This document shows positions 1 to 12,200 of a stretch of 64,000 nt of DNA, in pieces (the first letter of the stretch is position 1; every line of letters begins with the position of its first letter). The DNA is taken from contig CM056583.1 of the NCBI GenBank assembly GCA_029721435.1, positions 76,697,120 through 76,761,119 on the forward strand, read 5' to 3'. Origin of the DNA: Gymnothorax reevesii. Lineage: Eukaryota > Chordata > Actinopteri > Anguilliformes > Muraenidae. The notes below the pieces were generated by a model. It did not search any database. It was not told the DNA's origin and saw only the letters and a program-made list of their open reading frames with translations. The position numbers and the translations under genes are program-made.

Positions 1-70
1 GTTCCCAAACTCAGTCCTGGTTGTTTTTGTTCCAACCACAACTGCAATCCCGGAACTGCAAACTCTTCTC
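1..70. repeat. End of an interspersed repeat also present near 62.8 kb
   Basis: The first bases (TTCCCAAACTCAGTCCTGG, then TTTTTGTTCCAACCAC) align with 62796-62870 of this window, apart from a short gap. The family boundary lies at or before position 1. It appears to be a common fish terminal-inverted-repeat element, but the superfamily is not clear to me. Confidence 0.45.
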
Positions 71-2136
71 AATTATTTTGCTTTCAAGGTTAGTCTGATG
101 TATTGCCCTCTATTGCCACATTATGACCAAAATGGCCATGCATACCATGACTTGTAGGCCAACAAGTTTAATGGCTGAATTTAACTTATTTTGCTAAATG
201 AGTTTATTCAATGGTATCGGAGCATATACAAGAAAGGGAAGCCAACAGCCAGTTGACCACGATTATTGAACAATTGCATAAGTTAGCATTGGTTATCTCA
301 TGTTGGAGAAAAAGGCCTCATAGACATACGAAAAGAGAAATGTGATGCTGGCTACCTAATGTTACAGTAGAAGTTAACATAACCCCGTAAACAACTAATG
401 TGGAATAAAAAGTGTACTACAGTTATTGTTATTATTGTTTGCTAGCAACTGATATTGCCACTCAGAGCAGTGTTTGCCTTCGAATGATGAATAGCACGTC
501 CTGACTCCTCATTATCCTTGAAAGTGAAATTCAATCCCCCAGCAAACAAAGATGAAAGGATAGGTATTATCATCACTCACTGTTCAAACATAATGCTGTG
601 AGAACTAGCTACCAGTGCTCACTGAACCATGGTGGCTTTCTCAGTCACGACCTCGGAGACTCGGACTAATGCCAAGCAGCTTGCAGATACTGGTAGAAGG
701 GTACTATAGATATGGGGCATGTAAATGACTAGGAACTAGGTAGATTGTTCCACACAACTCCCCACTGCTTGCTCTCTTGGCTCCATAGTTTGTAAATTGA
801 AACAACAAATGAAACTACATTTCTTAAATCACCACTTTTTAGACAAGCTTTTGTCACATTTCATGTGTGTCCCTTACGGTATATCCTTAGATCCTGCAGG
901 TTAATCCAGAGGCATTTCAGCTTGTGTTCACTGTTCGAGGGGAATCCTTAACCTGACCGGTCTACCTACCACCCACCCACATTCACATACAATGTGTTTT
1001 TTTTTTTTTTTTTTGTTGAAGGGGCCTCCTCTCATAACAGATTTGCGGTACGCTTTTGAGGCTGGTACACATTCCATTCCATTGTCAAACTCCCAAGAAA
1101 ACAAATTCCACAAGAAGTTTTGCACCTGTTAATTTTTCTGAGCCAATGGCTCAAATAAAGCCCATTTGTGCCCAACTACCACTGCAGAGAATGACTGCAG
1201 GTAGTAAAAGTGTGAGACGTCCTTATGACTCTCCTCAGTAGCCTTATCACATCTTAAATATACATTGGCCCATCTAAATGACAAATTCATGCGCATATAA
1301 ACACACATACACACGTGGATGTGTGCACAAACATAAAGGAGAAGTAATTGGAGTATAAATTTGAGAGAGAATTTCTTGATATTTTTATATCCCTCATGAA
1401 AAAGCAGTAATAAAACAAACATAACAAAAATTACACATCACCTTTACCTCCTCATTACTCATATTTTGCTGTAGCGGGAGAAAACAAGCTTACAGCAGAT
1501 AAAAAGACTGTACTTTAATTCCTTCCATGTTGCACACTTTTGAGAAAATGGTGGGTGTGAAATACTTCACTCTCGTGATTTTTATCCCCTGGCTTTAGAA
1601 AAATCAATTGAAGCATCCTGCCAGTGGAGCTGGTTCTCCAAGAGCTTGCTACACGCTTGGGCACAGATGGCACCTGCCCTTTTATCCTCTGACAAGTGCC
1701 GTTTTTGCAAAACTTTTATTTTTCTCTTTATTTTTGTTTTTGTTTTAAAATTTGGCCCATGGCATTAATTCTCAATTAAATGTGTGATGTAATGCCGACA
1801 GCTGCATTTCAGTGGAGAAGTAGCTACTTTATTTCACCGTGACCATCCGAGCTCCTGAATAGTTTGATTCCCTGTCCAGCTGTTAAGGGTAATTCGCCAG
1901 AAAGTTATTTTAAGACCGCCATAAAACATCAAGGAGAGCATCTTGCCCGTCCATCTCCAACGTCGCTTGCCAGTTGAGCGTCCGTCAAAGCGCAGAGCAG
2001 CATCCACATCTCTCTGACCTGCCTTCACCATAACAGCCAGGTAACGACACAGCTTTTATTCTCATCCTTGTGAAATTAACCACTATAAAAATTTTTCAAT
2101 ACAGCCAGCCTAACACGACCCACCATAAAGTTTAAC
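71..2136. other. Intronic DNA, no gene seen
   Basis: Part of the intron after csgalnact1 coding exon 5. It contains a T18 run at 997-1014 and a short CA-rich patch near 1295-1330. Around 1830-2035 there is a less AT-rich block with a 65-codon minus frame but no recognisable protein. Nothing else stands out. Confidence 0.5.
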
Positions 2137-3731
2137 TACAACCCCAATTCCAAAATAGTTGGGACGAAGTGTAAATTGTGAATAAAATCAAAATGCAATG
2201 ACTTTCAGATCACGAGCCAATATGTTATTTACAACAGAACATAGATAACATTTCAAATGTTGAAACTGAGACATTTTACATTTTTATTCACAGAATGAGC
2301 TTATTTCAAATTTTCTGGCTGCAACAGATCTCAAAAAAGTTGGGACACTGGCAAAAAAGGGCTGAAAAAGGTATTTATATCATAGAATCAGCTGAAAGAA
2401 CATTTCACAGGTAATTAAGTTCACTGGCATCAGGTGTTTAACATGATTGGCTATAAAAGGGATGTCTTAAAGAGGCTGAGTCTCTCAGAAGTAAAGATGG
2501 CCAGAGGCTCTCCAACCTGTGAAGGCTTGCGTAAAAAAAAATTGTCAAATTCTTTAAAAACAATGTCCCTCTACATCAAATTGCAAAGGCTTTGAAGGTC
2601 TCATCATTGACAGTGCATAACATCATCAAAAGATTCAGTGGAAATGGAAAAATCTCTGCATAAGGGACAAGACCCTTACTGCATGCCCATGATCTTCAGG
2701 CCCTCAGACGCCACTGCATCACTCATCGGCATGATTCCATTATTGACATTACTGAACTGGCCCAGAAATCCTTCAAGAAACCACTGTCTGTAAACACAGT
2801 CCGCCGTGCCATCCACAGATGCCACCTAAAACTTTATCATGCAAAAAGGAAGCCATTGTTGAGCATGATCCCGAAGCGCCACCGTGTTCTGTGGGCCAAG
2901 GCTCATTTAAAATGGACTGTAGTGAAGTGGCAAAGTGTCCTGTGGTCAGACGAGTCCAAATTTGACATGCTTGTTGTAAATCATGGGCATTGTGTCCTCC
3001 GGGCTAAAGAGGAGAAAGACCACCCCTTCTGTTATCAGCATTCAGTTCAAAAGCCAGCATCTCTGATAGTATGGGGATGCATTTATGCATATGGTGTGGG
3101 ACACTTGCATGTTTTAAAAAGCACCATGAATGCTGAAAGGTATGTAAAGGTTTTAGAGCAACATATGCTCCCCTCCAGACGACATCTATTCCAGGGAAGG
3201 CCTTGTGTATTTCAGCAGGACAATGCAAAACCACGTACTGCAGCTATTACAACAGCATGGCTTCGTGGTAAAAGAGTCCGGGTGCTGAAATGACCTGCCT
3301 GCAGTCCTGATCTTTCACTGATTGAGCACATTTGGCACATACTGAAAAAAAAAGTGCGTACAAGGAGACCCAAGCCTCTCCAGCAGCTGGAAGCCTGTAT
3401 TAGACAAGAGTGGGATCAAATTTCAATGGCTAAACTCAAGAAACTTGTCTCCTCAATGCCCAGACGCCTCCACTCTGTGTTAAAAAGAAGAGGGGATGCT
3501 ACACCATGGTAAACAGGCCCTTGAATCAACTTTTGAGACCTGTAACAGCCCACCAAATTTGAAATAAGCTCATTTTGTGGATAAAATTGTAAAGTTTCTC
3601 AGTTTCAAAATTTGCTATGTTATCTCTGTTCTATTATGAATAAAATACTGGCTGGTGTGATTGGAAAGTCATTGCCCTTTGATTTTATTCACAAATTACA
3701 CCTTGTCCTAATTATTTCGGAATGGGGGCCA
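2137..3731 (+). mobile_element. Tc1/mariner-like element, dead copy 1 (plus)
   Basis: The element starts after a TA with CAACCCCAATTCCAAAATAG and GTTGGGACGAAGTG; its right end repeats this inverted, though the last bases are eroded (GGAATGGGGGCC). Subterminal repeats on both sides extend well beyond 100 bp. The same ends recur at 29237-30676 and, on the right only, at 39520, so this is a family. It resembles a very common fish TcMar family, whose name I leave open. Confidence 0.85.
2497..3512 (+). pseudogene. Tc1-like DD34E transposase, broken
   Basis: Begins ATGGCCAGAGGC (MARGSP) and ends near the TGG-TAA at 3507-3512, about 338 codons. Helix-turn-helix-like text is recognisable ([16 protein letters not shown]), then LWSDESKFD with the first Asp, FQQDNAKP with the second, and a Glu 34 residues later in a degraded SPxE block. 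It is inactive: a frameshift lies in the A-run near 2533-2541, another near 2660, and TGA replaces the tryptophan codon at 3291-3293. The longest open part is 2856-3293. Confidence 0.85.
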
Positions 3732-3943
3732 TTCAAGAAAGCTAATCCGCAATAAATATGCATTGTCAATAAAACAAGTGAACTCCAGTAAGCTAGTGAG
3801 ACAACTGAAACGAATAAATGCACATTATGAGGTTACTAGTCTATGCAATCATGTATGGATATCAGGAACGTTACCCGTCCTCTCACCAGTCACAGGAAAA
3901 ATCGATTCCTTTGAGTAGTTGTCGGCAAGCTGACTGATCGGTG
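3732..3943. other. Short spacer between two transposons
   Basis: About 210 bp separating the plus-oriented copy from the minus-oriented element that follows. No feature recognised. Confidence 0.5.
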
Positions 3944-5495
3944 TACAAAACCTAAAACCAGTGGAGTTGGCACGTTATGTATATCGTAAATAAAAACACA
4001 ATACAATGATTTGCAAATCCTTTTCAACTCGTTGAAATGTTCAATTGAATACACTGCAAAGACAAGATGTTTAATGTTCAAACTGAGAAACTCTTTTTTT
4101 GCAAATAATCATTAACTTAGAATTTAAAGGCAGCGACACATTGCAAAAAAGTTGGCACAGGGGCTTTTTTACCACTGTATTACATCGCCTTTCCTTTTAA
4201 CGACACTCAGTTAACGTTTGGGAACTGAGGAGACCAATTTTTGAAGCTTTTCAGGTGGAACTCTTTCCCATTCATCCTTGATGTACAACTTAAGTTGTTC
4301 AACAGTGCGGGGTCTCCGTTGTCGTATTTTACGCTTCATAATGGGCCACACATTTTCAATGGGAGACAGGTCTGGACTACAGGCAGGCCAGTCTAGTACC
4401 CGCTCTCTTTTACTATGGAGCCATGCTGTTGGAATACGTGCAGAATGTGGCTTGGCATTGTCTTGCTGAAATAAGCAGGGGCGTCCATGAAAAAGACGTT
4501 GCTTGGATGGCAACATATGTTGCTCCAAAACCTGTATGTACCTTTCAGCACCATCACAGATGCTGGCTTTTGAACTTTGCGCCTATAACAGTCCGGATGG
4601 TTCTTTTCCTCTTTGGTCCGGAGGACACAACGTCCACAGTTTCCAAAAACAATTTGAAATGTGGACTCGTCAGACCATAGATCACTTTTCCGCTTTGCAT
4701 CAGTCCATCTTAGATGAGCTTGGGCCCAGCGAAGCCGGCGGCGTTTCTGGGTGCTGTTGATAGATGGCTTTCACTTTGCATTGTAGAGTTTTAACTTGCA
4801 CTTGCAGATGTAGCGACGAACTGTAGTTACTGACAGTGGTTTTCTGAAGTGTTCCTGAGCCCATGTGGTGATGTCCTTTACACACTGATGTTGGTTTTTG
4901 ATGCAGTACCGCCTGAGGGATCGAAGGTCACGGGCATTCAATGTTGGTTTTTGACCTTGTCGCTTATGTGCAGTGATTCCTCCAGATTCTCTGAACCTTT
5001 TGACGATATTACGGACCGTAGATGATGAAATCCCTAAATTTCTTGCAATAGCTTGTTAAGGAATATTGTTTTTAAACTGTTCGACAATCAGCTCACGCAT
5101 TTGTTCACTAAGTGGTGACCCACGCCCCATCCTTGTTTGTGAATGACTGAGCATTTCAGGGAAGCTGCTTTTATACCCAATCATGGCACCCACCTGTTCC
5201 CAATTAGCCCGTTCACCTGTGGGATGTTCCAAATAAGTGATTGATGAGCATTCCTCAACTCTCTCAGTCTTTTTTGCCACTTGTGCCAGCTTTTTTGAAA
5301 CATGTTGCAGGCATCAAATTCCAAATGAGCTAATATTTGTTAAAAATGACAAAGTTTACCTGTTCGAACATTAAGTAACTTGTCTTTGCAGTGTATTCAA
5401 TTGAATATAGGTTGAAAAGGATTTGCAAATCATTGTATTCTGTTTTTATTTACGATTTTCACAACGTGCCAACTTCACTGGTTTTGGGTTTTGTA
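3944..5495 (-). mobile_element. Second Tc1/mariner-like family, full-length dead copy (minus)
   Basis: Both ends are intact enough to define: TA, then CAAAACCTAAAACCAGTGGA on the left, and the inverted complement CACTGGTTTTGGGTTTTG followed by TA on the right. The inverted ends extend about 140 bp (for example AATACAATGATTTGCAAATC on the left and GATTTGCAAATCATTGTATT on the right). The ends differ from those of the 2137-3731 family although the transposases are related. Confidence 0.88.
4211..5130 (-). pseudogene. Tc1-like DD34E transposase of the second family, broken
   Basis: Starts at 5130 with MGRGSPLSEQMRELIVEQF and stops at about 4211. An early TAA at 5056-5058 interrupts it after FKNNIP, and further frame changes occur near 4530-4700. 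The C-terminal open part (4211-4528) keeps [11 protein letters not shown] and WPACSPDLSPIENVW, i.e. the second Asp and the Glu of the catalytic triad with 34 residues between them. LWSDESTFQ near 4660 supplies the first Asp. Confidence 0.87.
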
Positions 5496-8094
5496 TTAAT
5501 GCAATAGTTCAGAGCCTATCCAAGCTTGAATTTAGATATTTAATTGTCCATATAATTTTGTTGTAATCTTAATATAGGCCCACAATTTGTCTTAATTATT
5601 CAAAGTAGTTTGGAGATTCCAAATTTGACATGAAGCTACTTTAGCTGAATGTTTGTATTTTGTCAGCATTACAGTTGAGCTAAAAATCAGTAAGTTAGGT
5701 CAGGGGGTCGAAGTGGACCATGAAAAGCAAACTACAGGGGAGGGAGATGGAAAGGAGTGGAGAATGAAGGGAAGAGCAGAACGCTTTAGTATATTTGTGG
5801 AAACTGAACATAGGCCCACGTTATTGTTTGGACAGTAGGTTGATTGGTTTATTATTTATTTATAAATCAGTCTTTTTCAATTTATGCCAAGATTTGTTGA
5901 TTTTGAGTAGTCACTTATATTACAGACCATGAAACGAAGTACAATGCATGATTGTTTTCTTTGTTGTTGTCTGTTCTTGAGATGAATAAGTAGCGAATCC
6001 TGCAAACCTTTGGTAGTTTTACGACTGACACAGTTGTTTCCCGTTCAGCACCCAGGTTTGTTTAAACAGCAAATGCACTTCTGCCAAACAGAGCACCTAT
6101 GGGCTAGTTTGTCTTTAAATGAGGTGTAGTTACATGCATTGTTGGCGTGTTGCTATCTTGAGGTAGCAGAAAGTGATTGTTCGATTGACTAACAAAAAAC
6201 CTGGTCGAAAGTCAACTGTTGGATTTTGACTGCCATTTCATGGGCATATTATTAAGGCCTTATTATATACCTTCGGTAGAGCACAAGTGTGCTAACACTC
6301 TGCCTATTATGCACTCAGGGACAAGCAGTCCACACATGCAAACGATTAAAAAAAAAGAACACAGTTGGAAAGATTATCATTGTGTAAATCAAGATATTTT
6401 AAAAAATGCATGTCATCATGGTGAGTGTGTTCCATTGCAAGCCCATCGAACTTTACACATCATGGGAGCGTTTTCTTGTGCGATTAATTCTCACGGCGAT
6501 ATATTTTTTCGAACTTTTGTTTTTGTTATGAGTGCTTTCACAAAGAAGGTGCATATTATGCAGCGAAAAAGCGAAGTAATTATTTTTTGGACTGAGGTCG
6601 AGTTTTCTGTTCTTTCGCAAGGCAAAAACGGCAAACAAACGGGTGGTAGAAGAAGAATTCAGGCCACAAAGAAGACGAAGAGCGCAACCAACCAAACTTA
6701 TCAATAATCAATAATGCTTATCAATATTGCTCCTACTTGGTTAACTACCTTAGCCTATAGTCAATAGCCTACTGCTGCCACCCACTGGACAATTATTTTA
6801 GCAATCTCGCAACATACTCACTTTACAATCTATCCATATTATGGCAAATTCTATACATACAGCAGTGAAAGAGGTATGGAGACCCATAGCTTCAGTACTT
6901 AAGAGCACTTTATACTTCTCTTCTTTCAGCGAGTGAGGAGAATGAGGACAAGATCTTCCTCACTGAACGATGTTGAGTCCATCATTTTAAATGAAGGATA
7001 AGCAGCCGCGAATCTTTTCGAATCTATTATTGATCTACTGTTGCAAATTTGTGTCGCTGCCAGTATGAATACTTTTGTGAATAATACTCTGATGTACTGT
7101 ATTTGAATCATTGGGGAATCCCTTCTGTCAACATTCAGCTGACTTGCGATTCAATGTGCAAAGTTACACATGTAAGTATTTGCCAATTATTTGGGATAAA
7201 GCTATGGCTACTTCATACTGATGAACTCTGTCATTCCCGCAGACCTCAAGGGATCCAAACAAAGGGAAGGTTGTTCGGGGACCATTAAAGACATGGCATT
7301 TCATACCTAAAACAGTCATTCAATCAATGACACACAAAAACACATCCTGTAACAGAGTATTTTGAGTGCTGTAATTACACTTCAGACATTTGGTTAAGTC
7401 AGATCACAGTGCCCCGTTACCCGCAATTATCTTAAAATCAATTCTGAATCTGACTGGATCCATTTATACAACACCAGCAACCAGTCGATCCCACTTCTGT
7501 CATGAAACGCACAACTCCACATTTAAAAAAAAATGTGTATCATTATTTACACAGCAATTCCAACCACCACTTTGCTCCTTGATACAAGTGCTGACTTTCA
7601 AGGAGCAAAGTGATGGTTGGAATTTCTGTCACCATCTATACTTAATGTAACTCGACACTTTTGTCGTGTACACTTAATGTACACTCGACCTTTTGAGGAT
7701 GAGATATCAACAATCTGATTTTTACCAGCAGTTATTTTTGGTCTTATATCATCCAGGTTGATCCATTTCTTTCACAGCCTCACTGTCAATAAAGCGGAAG
7801 CAAGTTCATTTCACTACTGCTGGATATTATTCAAGGGGTTATGGTAGCATAATTTAATTAAAATTATTTTCATTTTTTCTCCCTGGCTATTCTTTTCTCA
7901 CTCATTTTAATTTTTCCAAGCTTTGCCGTGCCCACTCATATTTTTTTTTTTTTTATCCGCAATCTTGAAATATCTTTTTTCTTTTAGTTTACTTTATCTG
8001 GATATGAATAAAACAATTTTGAACAATATTTAAAAAATATATTTATTAACATTTTTGGAGATGTCTGATCAGATTTCCATACTGTCAGCAATAG
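5496..8094. other. Intronic DNA, no confirmed gene
   Basis: Mostly unremarkable AT-rich sequence. It includes a 162-codon plus-strand frame at 6219-6707 that matches no protein I know, the hairpin at 7551-7629, and an imperfect two-copy direct repeat of ACTTAATGTA and CTCGAC at about 7640-7697. No exon of csgalnact1 was found here. Confidence 0.5.
7551..7629. repeat. Compact inverted repeat, 32-bp arms and 15-nt loop
   Basis: Left arm 7551-7582 and right arm 7598-7629 are reverse complements at 30 of 32 positions (core CCACTTTGCTCCTTGA against TCAAGGAGCAAAGTG). It could fold like a short hairpin RNA precursor or be a tiny foldback repeat. It lies within the csgalnact1 intron. No TIR or target duplication was seen around it. 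Confidence 0.75.
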
Positions 8095-8437
8095 TTTGCT
8101 TGCGCTCTTTCACTCTGAGCGCAGGCAGACCCCTTTCCTTTGCAGAGAAGCAGTTTTCCCGCTACACAGCAAATTGGCCATTATAATAGCAATTCGCTAA
8201 GGTGTAAGTGCACCTGGCTTTTAAAGGAAATGGAAGATGAAACTGAATGGTATATTTTATGTTACACCCAAAACACGCCCATGATTAATTAAGAGATTAA
8301 TTGCAGCCCCTTTGAACCATGCGCCTTACTTTGCCCTCAAATTTTCAAATTAGCAGAAATGGATTCAGATACACCCCAAGTACACTTGCGTCACGCGCTT
8401 CAGACCATACGCTTAGATTGTTAAAATAGGGCCATAG
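8095..8437. repeat. Old fish interspersed repeat fragment
   Basis: Contains blocks I recognise from repeats widespread in teleosts: CGCTAAGGTGTAAGTGCACC, CATGATTAATTAAGAG, and near the end AGATTGTTAAAATAGGGCC. It is probably a non-autonomous DNA transposon remnant; the superfamily is not established here and boundaries are approximate. Confidence 0.5.
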
Positions 8438-9165
<728 letters not shown>

Positions 9166-9260
9166 CAGCTGTTGTTCTATGGGAGGAATTTTCTCTTGGT
9201 AACCGTAAATCAGGCTTGGGTTATACTGACTGAACAGAACTGGATAGAATACTTTTTTAC
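9166..9260 (-). CDS. csgalnact1: csgalnact1 coding exon 5 (last one found in the window)
   Basis: A 95-nt exon completing codon 381 and encoding residues 382-412. It starts [20 protein letters not shown] after a TTTTAG acceptor and ends IPPIEQQL, followed by a GTAATG donor at a codon boundary. In human CSGALNACT1 the protein continues with a C-terminal part carrying [13 protein letters not shown] and WGGEDVHLYRK. I looked for these on the minus strand in 1-9165 and saw nothing, so the gene runs out of the window. Confidence 0.93.
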
Positions 9261-12200
9261 CTAAAAGTTGGGGAGAAAATGTATTTTCAGTGACTTGCTG
9301 TAGTTTGGGGGTGAGGGCACAGCTTAATCTCAAAATCATCGGCATTTGAGAAGAAAATACCCATTAATATTTACAGTAATTAAAGCTCAACAGAAGTTCA
9401 CATAGTCTTTTTGGGCTTCAATGGGTTAAAAGACTGCTCCTAAATTTACTCCTGGAATGACCAATCAACACTAAAACCAATGCACTGTTGCAGACATTAC
9501 CATGCATATCAGCTCTGATAGTATCATGTTCATCCTCCTCAAAATGTTGGTGCTGAAGTTGATGAGATTAATGCGAAGCCTGTACCCGATGGGAATCACG
9601 GGTGAATGACATGGGTGCTCACCGGGCTGGGTGTTGAGTCGGCAGGAGTCGAGGAACTCGGCTGTGAAGTAGATGTCCACGTCGCAGAAGAAGAGCAGGA
9701 TGTTCCCTCCCTTCCACGCCCTCGCGCCCACATCTAGGCCCCGCCCCCTGGAGAACTCCTCATGCAGCTGAATCAGGGTGAAGTTCCTGAAGTTTGTCTC
9801 TCTGCACACAAGAGAGGGGGGCATAAGCAGTTGTTTTGTTGTTTTTAAAGTTGTTTCAGAGTTTTTTATTTTGCATTGCATTGGCTAACTAACTCATAGG
9901 AGCGGTTTTACTTCCACAAATTACGAATAGTCCTGAGCTAAACTGAGTTTTGAGGCTTGGGCTGGGCTTAATCTCTGTACTTTCATGACATCGCTTCGAC
10001 AGGGAAATGCCAAGAATCTCTTCATTTACATGGTAGAATTAGGCCTAACAAGATATAGCAGGAACACGCTTCTACATGAAGTTCAAGTTCCATTTATTAA
10101 TGATCAACATGGACCATAAAATCCTATTTGCGGTAAAGTGGATCTAGTGATGATACAAAGTCGCAGACGAACTCAGGGGTTGATTAAATCTTTGCTGACA
10201 TTCCTCTGCATAATTCACATTGCAGTTCAATTTAAAATGAGCAGTAGAGGTTGTCTGAGTAGAAACTAAATAAGAGACATGAGGTGGTTTTTTATTCAGT
10301 GGAATGATGGCGCTCTGGCCTTAGAGTAATTTGTTTAATGGTTGAATCTTGGCTTTTCTATGTGTAGCTGCATGTTCTCCCAGTGTGACTTTCCCCTAGC
10401 TTCAGTAGTTTCCTCTCACAAATGCGAAGCTAATGCAGGTTAGATTAATTAGAGGTTATCCTGCTTCTAAATTGTATGTATGAATGTATGTATGAATGGC
10501 TTGAGTGAAAGTCAATGCAATCTGATGGAAATAGATGAGCGGTAAATTGACTCATGGTGTCTGCCAGTCTTTCACGCAATACTAGGAAAGAATTGTGAGC
10601 CACCTGCTCCGACCCCTAATAACCTTGATGAGGAGTAAGTGGTTTAGACATTAGGTCAATGTGAAAAAAGTTTTTGCACTGTTTTAGGTCTTAAGATGGA
10701 ATCAACATGGAATCAAAGGAAAACAATCTTTCTCTGACTTTATTTTTCAGTGTTCCCAGCTTCAAGTATAATTTGAATAGTATACATTCAAGAATGAGCA
10801 GTTTCAGTCTAACCCCCTACATTTACATCTACAGCATGTTCTAGGACTGGAATTCAGGATCAGTTGCATTCTCAGCCCATTACCAGGACCAGAAGAATGC
10901 TGGACAATCAGGAATTGACAACCTTAAATCAAAGGCTGCATCAGATTAACCTCAGCAGTGGTCGCATGGGTCAAAATGCTTCACAAAAATAAAGACTGAC
11001 ACATCCTGAATTTCAGAAAATAAAATATCCTAATCAATTTGTAATTTCAGGCAAAGAAATATTCTCAGATATATTGAGATATACTGATTTCAAGCAAGTA
11101 TTTAATGGACAACTGCTCCATGACAAAAATAATACAGCAAGCTCCTGACTGAAGACTTGCAGTTTCAAGGAATGACAAAAAGAGCTAATAGGCGTGCAAA
11201 GCAAATGACCAAGAAATAGTGCCTAATGTTTTTTATGAATGCCAATATGGGTGACTGAGCAAATTATGGAAAGTAATGAGGACAACATGATGTTAAGGCC
11301 CACAATTATCCTTAGGCATATTTGTGAAGACAAAAGACAGCTATGTGGAGTATATCTGTACACACTGGACGTCTGAGGCACTTTGAGATGCCATAGTTCT
11401 ACGGTGTCAGTGTCAGCCATTTTTCCTCTGAGATACAGTATTGGTCACTCAGAGTGCTAACTGTTTATATCCCATGACAGAGCCAACAGGAAATGCTTCA
11501 AATAGCAATACTTTGTGAGAAGAAAGTACAGAACAGAAATGTCACTTCTATTCCTGTGCCCAACCTGCAGTAAAAATATTGTTTGAGCCCATTCATTTGA
11601 GCCAAAAATGAGAGGCGTTGCCTATTTTTCAATGTCATGACTCTCCCTTTGGGATGTTTTCATGCAATGCCATTTATATCTTTAACAATCCCACTCAGAC
11701 ACATCAAGTTACTAGATACAAAAAGTTCTGCCAAGTGTTTAGGGGAGTTTGGATCGCATTGGATAAAGCTGACGTGTTTTTTCACAGTCGCAAGGCTAAA
11801 TACGCCACTAGGTCAGTCTGAATCACGCTGACGAAGTGTGTTTCTTTTGGCAGCAGGATTAGCTCACTCTGCTGCTTGTGGTAAGGGGTGATCACTGCAG
11901 ATCATACCCAGCCATGCTTGTACCTACTGCGGCCAACAGCTGCATGAGGGCAGAACTTAATTGGATTCTTGCTGCTCAGGGATGTGGGAGGGATACAGTT
12001 GGTTTGGGCCAATATACTTTGTTGCACTAGCACCTCCTACTGGCTATTTGGGCACTTGTCAGTTGCTCTCTACACAAGCAGGTATACTGGTTTCCTCTGC
12101 ATTCATTCTGTGCACACTAGGACTGAGAGTGATGTGGTGATAGGGATGAGTTTTGGATGGGAACCGCGAATGGTTTGTGCTCTTTTAAGACGGCAGCATG

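Noticed and set aside
3004..3234. 76-codon minus frame
   Set aside because: Antisense to the transposase pseudogene at 2497-3512.
4278..4760. Plus-strand frames of 63-85 codons
   Set aside because: They are antisense to the Tc1-like transposase pseudogene.
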